Assembly: GCA_904379015.1 (NCBI GenBank)
Contig: CAJFHG010000019.1
Span: forward strand, 1-48,876
Reading direction: 5' to 3'
From: Candidatus Paralachnospira caecorum
Lineage (GTDB): Bacteria; Bacillota; Clostridia; Lachnospirales; Lachnospiraceae
DNA: 48,876 nucleotides
Program-made: the position numbers and the translations under genes
Shown: piece by piece, positions 16,924 to 24,528 of the stretch
Numbering within the stretch: position 1 is the first letter of the stretch
How the letters are laid out: the number at the start of each line of letters is the position of its first letter
Notes under the pieces: model-generated
Database searches by the model: none
Seen by the model: the letters and a program-made list of their open reading frames with translations, nothing else
Told to the model about the DNA's origin: nothing

Positions 16924-18408
16924 ATGGCATATCATGGATTTGCGATTGACAGATATCTGGACGCGGACGCGGTGACAAAGCAGCTGGACGAGCTGATCAA
17001 AAAACCGGTTTATTCGATCCGTCCGGATAAACTGGAAGATTATGTGGAGCATTATTTCAACAAGAAATGCGCCCGGTCAAAGGAAATGATCGAGAAGGCG
17101 AAGGAGGTCATTCCCGGCGGCGTGCAGCATAATCTGGCGTTTAATTATCCCTTTCCGATCGTGATCGAAAAGGCGGAGGGAGCGAAGCTGTATGACATCG
17201 ACGGGAACTGGTATTATGACCTGCTTCAGGCCGGCGGCCCTACGATCCTGGGCAGCAACGTGCCGGAGGTGCGGGAGCGGGTGATCGATCTGCTGAACAC
17301 CTGCGGGCCTTCCACCGGCCTGTTCCACGAGTATGAATACAAGCTGGCGAAGAAGATTTCGGAAATGGTGCCTTCGGTGCAGAAGTTCCGTATGCTGGGA
17401 TCCGGCACAGAGGCCTGCATGGTCGCTGCCAGGATCGCCAGACTCAAGACCGGGAAGAAGAATATCCTGAAAATGGGCGGCGCCTATCATGGATGGTCTG
17501 ATCAGCTGGCCTACGGCATCCGGGTGCCCGGAACCAAAAGCCTGCTTTCCAAGGGCGTTCCCGGCTTCGTATTCAAGCACACGGATGAATTCTTCCCCAA
17601 TGATCTGGAGGATCTGGAACGGAAGCTGCAGAGAAACCGTCTGAATGGCGGGACCGCGGCCGTTTACATTGAGCCGGTGGGACCGGAAAGCGGAACCAGG
17701 CCCGTATCGAAAAAATTCATCAAGGGCGCGGAGTGGCTGGCTCATAAATACGGAGCCCTTCTTGTCTTCGACGAGGTGGTCACAGGATTCCGCATCGGGC
17801 CCGGAGGCGCCCAGAGCTATTTCGGAGTGGATCCGGATCTGACCATTTTCGGAAAGATCATCGCCGGCGGCTATCCGGGCGCGGGCGGAGTCGGCGGCCA
17901 TGACGACTGTATGGCGTATCTGGGAGCCGGCCTGGATTCTTCCGGCAAAAAGGTATCCAAGGCCATGTGCGGCGGGACCATGGCGGCGACGCCCATTTCC
18001 TGCGTGGCCGGCTATTATACTCTGTGCGAGATCGAGCGCACCAACGCCTGCGAAAAGGCCGGACGGATGGGCGACAGGCTGACGAAGGGACTGCAGAAGC
18101 TGATCAGAAAACACGATCTGCCCTTTGTCGCCTTCAACCAGGGATCCATCTGCCATCTGGACAGCGTGGGGACCATGCATTTTTCCGTTAACTGGAAGAA
18201 GCCCTGGACCATTCCGGAGGTGCTGAAGCAGACCGGCATCCGCCAGAAGGAGATGGAGCACATGGGAGCCGCCTATATGGCGGAGGGCATTGTGACGCTG
18301 GCCGGATCCAGACTGTACACCAGCGCGGCTTATACAGAGGAGATGATCGACGACGTACTCGACAGGTTTGACAGAGTGTTTGAAAACTGCGGCCTGATCG
18401 AAGTGTAA
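16924..18408 (+). CDS. Class III PLP aminotransferase (glutamate-1-semialdehyde aminomutase-like)
   Basis: A 494-residue fold-type I PLP enzyme. Landmarks are MLGSGTEACMVAARIARLKT (phosphate-binding loop region), GGAYHGWSDQ, the PLP-nitrogen aspartate in LLVFDEVVTGFRIGPGGAQ, and the Schiff-base lysine Lys311 in FGKIIAGGYPGAGG. It is closest in feel to glutamate-1-semialdehyde 2,1-aminomutases, but has an N-terminal extension of about 60 residues and no heme-biosynthesis genes around, so it is probably an aminotransferase for a different substrate. I chose the ATG at 16924 after AGGAGGGAA; an upstream frame to 16843 lacks a site. It heads the block with an aldolase, FGGY kinase and deacetylase, consistent with removing or exchanging an amino group during catabolism. 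Confidence 0.88.
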   Translation: MAYHGFAIDRYLDADAVTKQLDELIKKPVYSIRPDKLEDYVEHYFNKKCARSKEMIEKAKEVIPGGVQHNLAFNYPFPIVIEKAEGAKLYDIDGNWYYDLLQAGGPTILGSNVPEVRERVIDLLNTCGPSTGLFHEYEYKLAKKISEMVPSVQKFRMLGSGTEACMVAARIARLKTGKKNILKMGGAYHGWSDQLAYGIRVPGTKSLLSKGVPGFVFKHTDEFFPNDLEDLERKLQRNRLNGGTAAVYIEPVGPESGTRPVSKKFIKGAEWLAHKYGALLVFDEVVTGFRIGPGGAQSYFGVDPDLTIFGKIIAGGYPGAGGVGGHDDCMAYLGAGLDSSGKKVSKAMCGGTMAATPISCVAGYYTLCEIERTNACEKAGRMGDRLTKGLQKLIRKHDLPFVAFNQGSICHLDSVGTMHFSVNWKKPWTIPEVLKQTGIRQKEMEHMGAAYMAEGIVTLAGSRLYTSAAYTEEMIDDVLDRFDRVFENCGLIEV

Positions 18409-18512
18409 ATCCGCGGATCAGCCGGGACCCTGCCGCGCGCGGCGGGCGCTTTCCGGCAGGTGGGAACGGGAGCGGGATCTGCCCGCCGGAGACGGGACAG
18501 GAGGAAGCAAGC

Positions 18513-19652
18513 ATGGCATATTCGGAAACAGAGGCCAGAAGACTGGTGGCAGAATCGGCGAAGCGTCTGCTGAATGCCGGCCTGGTGGCCAGAACATGGG
18601 GAAATATCAGTGCCAGGATCCCGGACGGCCAGTTCATCATCACGCCCAGCGGTATGGGATATGAACATATGGGGCCGGAGGATCTGGTGAAGGTCAGGAT
18701 CGAGGACTGCTCCTGGGAGGGAGACAGAAAGCCTTCCAGTGAGAAGGGCATTCATGCCGACGCCTACAGGCTGCGGCCGGAGGTGAATTTCGTCATCCAT
18801 ACCCATCAGGAGGCCGCTTCCATTTACGGCGTGACCGGCCGGACGCTGACGGGGCTGGAGTCAGAGTGCCTGGGCGCGGCGGTGCCCTGCGCGGAATACG
18901 GAATGCCCTCTACCGGAAAGCTGCGCCGGGCGGTGGCCCGGGCGCTGGAGGACTATCCGGATTCCAGGGCTGTCTTCATGCGTTTTCACGGAGCCCTCTG
19001 TGTGGGAGAGGACAGTGAGACCGCGTTTCAGGCAGCCAGGGAGCTGGAACAGGCCTGCGAAAGACAGATCGCGCTTTTGTCAGAGAAAAAAGACCGGGAA
19101 GAGCCGGAAGCTCCGGCCGATTATGGAAAGAGCCTGCGGAAGGGAAACCGGTTCTGCATTCTCTGCGGCGGCGAAAAGAAGGTTTATCACCTGAAGCGGT
19201 TGCCGAAGACCCTTGCCGGGGCGGCTGCTATTCATGCCCGGATCTATCAGAAAACAGATGCCGGCTGCATCATATGGAACCGGCAGGAGCCGGTCCGGGA
19301 AGTGAGCCGGACAGGAACAACAATCCGACCTTATCTGGAGGATCTGATCCAGATCGCGGGGACGGACATCCGGTGCGCGGACAGGATGTCGCCCGCCGGG
19401 ATCGTGAGAAGGCTGAAGGGACGCAGCGCCGTACTGGTGAAGGGACAGGGCGCCTTCTGCACCGGCAGGACGAGGGACGACGCGGAGGCGGCGGCCATTC
19501 TGCTGGAAAAGGGCTGCAGAGCGGCACTGTTCGCGGAGCACTTTCCGGACTGCAGTCCCGTGGGCAGGCTTGACGGCCTGATCCAGAGAATGGTTTATGT
19601 CCGGAAATACGCCCGCAAAAAGGAGGAGCAGCCAGGATGCACGAAAAGCTGA
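18513..19652 (+). CDS. Two-domain class II aldolase/adducin protein with degenerate second domain
   Basis: A 379-residue protein made of two copies of the class II aldolase fold. The first (about 1-195) is intact: TWGNISARIPDG, IITPSGMGYEHM, EKGIHADAY, the zinc histidines in VIHTHQEA, and the third in RFHGALCVG. The second (about 205-365) keeps the order IHARIYQKTDAGCIIWNRQE, YLEDLIQIAGTDIRC, VLVKGQGAFCTGRTRDDAEAAA but has no zinc ligands: HTH is replaced by WNR and the HG of the third site by QG. Members cleave or epimerise phosphorylated sugars, as L-fuculose or L-ribulose phosphate enzymes do. The downstream FGGY kinase fits as supplier of the phosphosugar. It overlaps the TetR gene by 16 bases. 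Confidence 0.88.
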   Translation: MAYSETEARRLVAESAKRLLNAGLVARTWGNISARIPDGQFIITPSGMGYEHMGPEDLVKVRIEDCSWEGDRKPSSEKGIHADAYRLRPEVNFVIHTHQEAASIYGVTGRTLTGLESECLGAAVPCAEYGMPSTGKLRRAVARALEDYPDSRAVFMRFHGALCVGEDSETAFQAARELEQACERQIALLSEKKDREEPEAPADYGKSLRKGNRFCILCGGEKKVYHLKRLPKTLAGAAAIHARIYQKTDAGCIIWNRQEPVREVSRTGTTIRPYLEDLIQIAGTDIRCADRMSPAGIVRRLKGRSAVLVKGQGAFCTGRTRDDAEAAAILLEKGCRAALFAEHFPDCSPVGRLDGLIQRMVYVRKYARKKEEQPGCTKS

Positions 19653-20299
19653 CGGAGGGAAAGCTGGCGCAGATCCTGGAGGCGGGGATCTGTGAATTTG
19701 CCTCCAAAGGTATGGAAAAGGCCAGTATGAGGGCCATTGCGAAGCGGGCCGGCATCAGCGTGGGTGTGCTGTATAAATATTATTCCGATAAGGAAGCGTT
19801 TTTTCTGGCCTGTGTCAGGCGAAGCACGGAACGGCTGGAACAGGCTCTGAAGGAGGTGCTGGAGGATCCGGATGACAGGCTTCTGTCCTGCGCGGACCGG
19901 GTGATCCGGGTGCTTCAGCGTCATGCGGCGGTGCATGGAAATGACATCCGCATGTACCATGAGATTACTTCCGGGAGAGACAGCAGCCGCGCTGCGGCCC
20001 TGGCGGGAGAAATTGAAACGGTAACGGCTGAGTTATATACTGCTATCATAAAGAAGGCGCAGAAGGAAGGACATGTCAGAGAGGACATGGATCCCGGAAT
20101 GTTTGCCTTCTTTTTTGACAATCTGCTGATGATGCTTCAGTTCAGCTACTGCTGCGATTATTACAGAGAACGCTGGAAACTGTACGGAGCCGGGAGCCGG
20201 AAGCCGGATGATGAGCAGGTGCGGCGGGAGCTTTTGAAATTTATGGAATCGGCCTTTACATTTGAACAGTCAGAGATCCGGCATCATGAGGATCTGTGA
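19637..20299 (+). CDS. TetR/AcrR-family transcriptional regulator
   Basis: A 220-residue TetR-type regulator. The DNA-binding domain is at residues 1-55: KLAQILEAGICEFASKG, then MRAIAKRAGISVGVLYKYYS and DKEAFFLACVRRS. The C-terminal ligand and dimer domain is helical (ALKEVLEDPDDRLLSCADRV to MFAFFFDNLLMMLQFSYCCD). Start ATG at 19637 lies inside the end of the aldolase gene and is preceded by AAGGAGGAG, so it is co-translated with that gene. It is placed between the aldolase and kinase genes and is the likely local regulator of the block, with its ligand probably a pathway intermediate; this is inferred from position only. Confidence 0.9.
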   Translation: MHEKLTEGKLAQILEAGICEFASKGMEKASMRAIAKRAGISVGVLYKYYSDKEAFFLACVRRSTERLEQALKEVLEDPDDRLLSCADRVIRVLQRHAAVHGNDIRMYHEITSGRDSSRAAALAGEIETVTAELYTAIIKKAQKEGHVREDMDPGMFAFFFDNLLMMLQFSYCCDYYRERWKLYGAGSRKPDDEQVRRELLKFMESAFTFEQSEIRHHEDL

Positions 20300-20341
20300 A
20301 TCCATGAATGCCGGATGAAGGAAAGAGGAGGGGATGAACAG

Positions 20342-21937
20342 ATGATCTATGTTCTGGCTTATGATATCGGGACGACGGGCGTTAAAACCTGTCTGTTCAG
20401 AATTGATGAGACGATCACCCTGCTGGCAGGCGTGAGCAGGGGATATGGCCTCTATATCCTGGAAAACGGCGGAGCGGAGCAGGATGAGGAGGAATGGTGG
20501 CAGGCTGTCTGCGGCACCACAAAGGAATTGTTCGATCAGACCGCGGTCAGGCCGGAGGAGGTGGCCGGCATTTCCTTCTGTTCCCAGATGCAGGGACTCA
20601 TCCTGGTAGACCGGGAGGGAAAGCCGGTCCGGCGTCCCATGAGCTACATGGACCAGCGGGCGCGGGAGGAGATCAGAAAGGGACTGGCCTACGGCCCTCA
20701 GATCGCCGGGGCCAATATTTTCCGCCTGATCCGGTGCCTGCGGCTCACAGGGGCCGTTTCCACCAGTGTCAAGGATCCCATGTGGAAATACAAGTGGATC
20801 GAAGCCCATGAACCGGATCAGTTCAGACGGGCGGACAAGTGGCTGGACGTGAAGGAATATCTGATCCGGCGGCTGACGGGCAATTGTGTCATGACGGAGG
20901 ATTCTGCCTTTGCCACTCTGCTCTATGATACCAGAAAGGGAAAGGAAGGATGGAGTGAGGCGCTCTGCCGCATGTTCGGGGTGAAGATGGAGCATCTCCC
21001 GAAGATCATCCGGTCTTCTGACCAGGCGGGAACCCTGACAGAGCAGGCAGCGGCGGAGCTGGGACTTCCCGCGGGGATCCCCGTGTTCGGCGGCGGGGGC
21101 GACGCCTCCCTGATCGGTGTGGGGTCCGGCTGTGTTCAGGTGGGAGAGACCCATATTTACTGCGGCACTTCCGGATGGGTCGGGACGGTCACAGACCGGC
21201 AGCTGGTGGATGTCTCCGCCATGATCGCGGCCATCGTGGGAGCCCAGAGGGGCCGCTATAATTATTTCGCGGAGATGGAGACGGCCGGAAAATGTCTGGA
21301 ATGGGTAAAGGATCATCTGGCGCTGGATGAGATCGGAATTTATCTGGAAAAAGTCCATGTGGCAGAAAGCCACGAGGCAGTTTACAGGAGTCTGTATGAT
21401 TATATGACGCAGGTGGTGGAGCAGGCGCCGGCAGGTGCGGGCGGTGTGATCTTTACGCCCTGGCTGCACGGAAACCGGTGTCCCTTCGAGGATCCGGCAG
21501 CGGCGGGCATGTTTTTCGGCATCCGCCTGGAAACGGGAAAGACAGAGCTGATCCGGGCCGTGCTGGAGGGAATCTGTTATCATCTGCGCTGGATGCTGGA
21601 GTGTGAGGAACGGAAGGTGAAAACCTCGCCGGTGATCCGGTTTGTGGGGGGCGGTGCTCTGTCCCCGGTGACCTCCCAGATCCTGTCCGATGTCACGGGA
21701 CGGGTCATTGAAGTGGTGGAAAGTCCTCAGAATGTAGGAGCTGTGGGAGCAGCCGCAGTGGCTGCTGTTGGTCTGGGTGTCATCGAGAGTCTGGATCAGG
21801 TGAAAGATTTTATTCCGGTATCCCGCCGCTTTGAGCCGGATATGGAGAAAAAAGCGGTATACGACAAATATTTTGAAGTATTTAAAAAACTCTATCAGTC
21901 CAATAAAAAGATTTTCAGGAGGCTTCAGTATGAATAA
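20342..21937 (+). CDS. FGGY-family carbohydrate kinase (xylulokinase-like)
   Basis: A 531-residue sugar kinase. The N-terminal phosphate loop is YDIGTTGVKTCLF, the substrate side has ISFCSQMQGLILVD and RRPMSYMDQRA, and the catalytic aspartate lies in GGGGDASLIGVGSG. The C-terminal signature is FVGGGALSPVTSQILSDVTG. It phosphorylates a pentulose, hexulose or related polyol; the exact sugar cannot be told from sequence. I take ATG at 20342, which follows AGGAGGGG, over an ATG at 20315. The stop overlaps the GtrA start by eight bases. With the class II aldolase upstream the pair makes a kinase-then-aldolase route, the standard plan for fucose, rhamnose or ribulose-type sugars, but the isomerase expected in such routes is not present in the block. 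Confidence 0.92.
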   Translation: MIYVLAYDIGTTGVKTCLFRIDETITLLAGVSRGYGLYILENGGAEQDEEEWWQAVCGTTKELFDQTAVRPEEVAGISFCSQMQGLILVDREGKPVRRPMSYMDQRAREEIRKGLAYGPQIAGANIFRLIRCLRLTGAVSTSVKDPMWKYKWIEAHEPDQFRRADKWLDVKEYLIRRLTGNCVMTEDSAFATLLYDTRKGKEGWSEALCRMFGVKMEHLPKIIRSSDQAGTLTEQAAAELGLPAGIPVFGGGGDASLIGVGSGCVQVGETHIYCGTSGWVGTVTDRQLVDVSAMIAAIVGAQRGRYNYFAEMETAGKCLEWVKDHLALDEIGIYLEKVHVAESHEAVYRSLYDYMTQVVEQAPAGAGGVIFTPWLHGNRCPFEDPAAAGMFFGIRLETGKTELIRAVLEGICYHLRWMLECEERKVKTSPVIRFVGGGALSPVTSQILSDVTGRVIEVVESPQNVGAVGAAAVAAVGLGVIESLDQVKDFIPVSRRFEPDMEKKAVYDKYFEVFKKLYQSNKKIFRRLQYE

Positions 21938-22382
21938 GAACCGTGCCCGGAACAAAGAACTGCTCAGATCTCTTAAATTCCTGCTCTTTTCCATATCGGC
22001 GGGAATCATTGAAATCGCAGTCTTCACCATTCTCAATGAACTGACCGGATGGAGCTACTGGCCCTGTTATCTGATCGGCCTGGTGCTCTCGGTGCTCTGG
22101 AATTTTACCCTGAACAGGCGGTATACCTTCCAGTCCGCCAGCAATGTGCCTGTGGCCATGGTGAAGGTGTTTGTGTTTTACTGTGTATTTACGCCTCTGT
22201 CCACAGTCCTGGGCAATTTCCTGGCAGAGGAGCTGCTCTGGAATGAATATCTGGTGACGGTGCTCAATATGGCGGCCAATTTTATTCTGGAATTTCTGTA
22301 TGACCGGTTTTTTGTGTTCCGGGACAGCATCGACACCAATGATCTGGCCCGGAAGAAGGCAGAGGGAATGCCGGGAAAATAA
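21930..22382 (+). CDS. GtrA-family membrane protein
   Basis: A 150-residue GtrA-like protein with four hydrophobic helices (near 14-34, 41-60, 78-97 and 104-124). The family look is clear in LLFSISAGIIEIAVFTILNE, LSVLWNFTLNRRYTF and FILEFLYDRFFVF. GtrA proteins are thought to help flip polyprenyl-linked sugars for surface glycosylation. The ATG at 21930 overlaps the kinase stop by eight bases and is preceded by AGGAGG, so its translation is coupled to that kinase. That is an odd partner: glycan flipping and sugar catabolism do not usually share a transcript. The protein may have another transport role here. Confidence 0.85.
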   Translation: MNKNRARNKELLRSLKFLLFSISAGIIEIAVFTILNELTGWSYWPCYLIGLVLSVLWNFTLNRRYTFQSASNVPVAMVKVFVFYCVFTPLSTVLGNFLAEELLWNEYLVTVLNMAANFILEFLYDRFFVFRDSIDTNDLARKKAEGMPGK

Positions 22383-22400
22383 GAAGAATGGAGGAGGATC

Positions 22401-22868
22401 ATGTTATATACGGTTGGGGAAATGGCGAAGAAACTGAACGTGGCGCCTTCGACGCTTCGTTATTATGACAAAGAAGGCCTGCTGCCCTGCGTGGAGCGTT
22501 CCGGAACAGGAACGAGAATGTTCAGCGACCGGGACTATGAATGGCTGAGAATGATCGGCTGTCTCAAGCGGTCGGGCATGTCCATCAAGAATATCAAACG
22601 CTTTACAGACTGGTATATGGAAGGCGATTCCACCATCGGATGCAGGCTGGAGCTGATCAGGCAGCTGGAGGAGGAAACGGTCGGAAGGCTGCGGCAGCTG
22701 GAGGACACGCTCAGTATCCTGGCCTACAAGCGCTGGTATTATGAGACTGCCGAGGAGGCAGGGACCTGCGATGTCCATCATGAAACGGCGGAGGAAGAGA
22801 TTCCGGAGCCGTTCCGGGAGGGATGGAGAAAGGTCAAAGGACTGGAAGAGAAAGCCGGGAGGAGGTGA
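22401..22868 (+). CDS. MerR-family transcriptional regulator
   Basis: A 155-residue MerR-type regulator. Residues 1-70 hold the winged helix domain: YTVGEMAKKLNVAPSTLRYY, DKEGLLPCVERSGTGTRMFS and LRMIGCLKRSGMSIKNIKRF. A coiled-coil helix follows (RLELIRQLEEETVGRLRQLE) and a short tail with a few Cys and His residues (TCDVHHETAEEE). It resembles the aldehyde-responsive AdhR-like branch more than metal-binding MerR proteins, although the tail contains one Cys and two His. Start ATG at 22401 follows GGAGGA. It lies between the GtrA gene and a PIG-L deacetylase, five bases from the latter. It is the second regulator in the block. Confidence 0.88.
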   Translation: MLYTVGEMAKKLNVAPSTLRYYDKEGLLPCVERSGTGTRMFSDRDYEWLRMIGCLKRSGMSIKNIKRFTDWYMEGDSTIGCRLELIRQLEEETVGRLRQLEDTLSILAYKRWYYETAEEAGTCDVHHETAEEEIPEPFREGWRKVKGLEEKAGRR

Positions 22869-22872
22869 CGCG

Positions 22873-23718
22873 ATGCCTGGCATACGGAAGACGGATATTT
22901 TTATTCCATCAGGGGAAGAGGCAGAGACAGCCTTTGCCCGTACTACGGATCTGGCCGTAGGCGCGCATCCGGACGATGTGGAACTGATGGCGGTTCACGG
23001 GATTCTTGCCTGCTACGGCAGAGAGGACAGAGCCTTTTCTGCCGTTGTGCTGAGCAATGGAGCGGGATCTCCCAGAAACGGGAAATTTCAGGATTTCAGC
23101 GACCGGCAGATGGCCGAGGCGAGGATGAAGGAACAGAAAAAGGCGGCCATCATCGGAGAATATGCCGCTGTGGTTCAGATGGGCTTTTCCAGCCGGGCGG
23201 TGACGGATCCGGATCATTCCGGACTGACGGAGGAGCTGGCGGAGCTGATCCGGAAAATGCGGCCGAGGACCATGTATATCCATAATCCGGCGGACCGCCA
23301 TCTGACCCATGTGGCGGCCTGCATGCGGGCCATTGAGGCGCTTCTCAGCCTGGATCCGGCGGACCGGCCGGAACGCCTGTACGGCTGTGAGATATGGCGT
23401 TCCCTGGACTGGATGGAGGAGAAAGATCGGACAATCCTCGATACCTCCGGCTATGAACAGCTCAAGGCGGAGCTGATCCGGGCGCACCGTTCCCAGGTGG
23501 AGGGAGGAAAGCGCTACGACCGGGCCTCAGAGGGCAGACAGCGGGCCAATGCCACCTTTCTCGCGTCCCACAGGACAGACAGGATGAGCGCTGCCGCCTG
23601 TGCCGTCGATCTGACGCCGGTCCTTTCCGGAGCAGACGTGGAGGATTACATAACGGGCGCCATAGACCGGTTCCGGGAGGACGTGGTCCGGAAAATTCGG
23701 TCAGTTCGCCGTGGATAA
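22873..23718 (+). CDS. PIG-L family (LmbE-like) zinc deacetylase
   Basis: A 281-residue PIG-L/LmbE-type N-deacetylase. The zinc motif AHPDD is at His32, Asp34 and Asp35 in AVGAHPDDVELMAVHG, and the second half of the site is in IHNPADRHLTHVAACMRAIE, where the usual HPDH is replaced by NPADRHLTH. The rest follows family order with ILDTSGYEQLKAELIRAHRS. Members remove acyl groups from N-acetylglucosamine-type sugars or their conjugates, or hydrolyse similar amides. Start ATG at 22873 comes eight bases after GGAGG, which also forms the MerR stop region. Its place in the block with an aminotransferase and kinase suggests an N-acylated amino sugar or conjugate as substrate, which is an inference. 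Confidence 0.88.
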   Translation: MPGIRKTDIFIPSGEEAETAFARTTDLAVGAHPDDVELMAVHGILACYGREDRAFSAVVLSNGAGSPRNGKFQDFSDRQMAEARMKEQKKAAIIGEYAAVVQMGFSSRAVTDPDHSGLTEELAELIRKMRPRTMYIHNPADRHLTHVAACMRAIEALLSLDPADRPERLYGCEIWRSLDWMEEKDRTILDTSGYEQLKAELIRAHRSQVEGGKRYDRASEGRQRANATFLASHRTDRMSAAACAVDLTPVLSGADVEDYITGAIDRFREDVVRKIRSVRRG

Positions 23719-23740
23719 AACGCGTTTCCTGTGATATAAT
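23712..23740 (+). promoter_or_regulatory. Possible extended -10 promoter before the SDR-like gene
   Basis: A TG-A-TATAAT extended -10 (TATAAT at 23735-23740) with a weak -35 TGGATA at 23712-23717. It would drive the SDR-like and FMN-dependent genes apart from the upstream block. Confidence 0.55.
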
Positions 23741-23802
23741 TGTCAGATAGAAAAGAGGAAGCGCCGCGGATCTGAGACTGCGGCGGAGAACTGGAGGGTG
23801 CT

Positions 23803-24486
23803 ATGCTGAAAGGGAAGATTGCGGTCATAACCGGCCAGGCGGGAACGATCGGCTGCGCGGCGGCGGGGATATTCCTGGAAAAGGGCGCTTCTGTGATCCT
23901 GTGCGGTTCCGGACCGGAGACGGAAGCGGCGGCCCGGGCGCTGGCAGAGCAGTTCCCGGAGGGAAAGGTTTCAGGCGTGAGGACAGATCTGTCCCATTAC
24001 GCGGAAGTGGAAGAGTGTATGGATCAGATCCGGGAGGAGTTCGGAGGGATCGATATCCTGGTCAATTACGCGGGGCTTTCTCCGGAGGAGGGGCCGGACG
24101 GAGACAAGGCGAAGGATTTCAAGCGGCTGATGGAATATAATGTGGAGGCTGTATTCAACTGTTCCAGAGCCGCCGCCGTCCATATGCGTCGCCAGAAGAG
24201 CGGCGTGATCGTCAACGCGGGGTGGCTGGCTCAGGACGCCGGGGAAGAATGCTGGTACGGATACGCGGCGTCGGGAGCCGCGGTCGGATCTCTTACGGTA
24301 TCCATGGCGAAAGAGCTGAAGCAGGATGGGATCCGGGTCAACGCGGTGGCCGTGGGAAAGGGAGCCTGCGGCGACGCGCAGGGGATCGCCCGGCTGTTTC
24401 TGTTTCTGGCCAGCAGCCAGTCCTCCTGCGTGACCGGCGCAGTCGTGCCGGCGGTGGGATGGAACGATGTCTCTCCGCGCGGCTGA
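23803..24486 (+). CDS. SDR-fold protein lacking catalytic Ser and Lys
   Basis: A 227-residue Rossmann protein of the classical short-chain dehydrogenase type. The nucleotide motif is VITGQAGTIGCAAAGIF, the structural NYAG follows (NNAG in most), and NVEAVFNCSRAAA keeps the helix-4 Asn. The active site is broken: the catalytic Ser position is Trp141 in VIVNAGWLAQ, and the YxxxK motif reads Tyr154-Ala-Ala-Ser-Gly158, so the lysine is glycine. With only the tyrosine left it is unlikely to be an ordinary dehydrogenase. It might bind a nucleotide and serve as a regulator or partner, or use other residues. It is 43 bases upstream of the FMN enzyme. Start ATG at 23803 follows a weak GGAGGGTG. Confidence 0.82.
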   Translation: MLKGKIAVITGQAGTIGCAAAGIFLEKGASVILCGSGPETEAAARALAEQFPEGKVSGVRTDLSHYAEVEECMDQIREEFGGIDILVNYAGLSPEEGPDGDKAKDFKRLMEYNVEAVFNCSRAAAVHMRRQKSGVIVNAGWLAQDAGEECWYGYAASGAAVGSLTVSMAKELKQDGIRVNAVAVGKGACGDAQGIARLFLFLASSQSSCVTGAVVPAVGWNDVSPRG

Positions 24487-24528
24487 AACATATACGCAGT
24501 ATAAATGATCAATAAGGAGGAAGGTATT

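Noticed and set aside
18432-18441. GC-rich hairpin CCGCGCGCGG after the aminotransferase as a terminator
   Set aside because: No T-run follows, and the next gene lies on the same strand within 75 bases.
20270-22036. Minus-strand reading frame of 588 codons over the FGGY kinase
   Set aside because: No family-like motif, and the opposite strand carries an intact kinase with overlapping neighbours.
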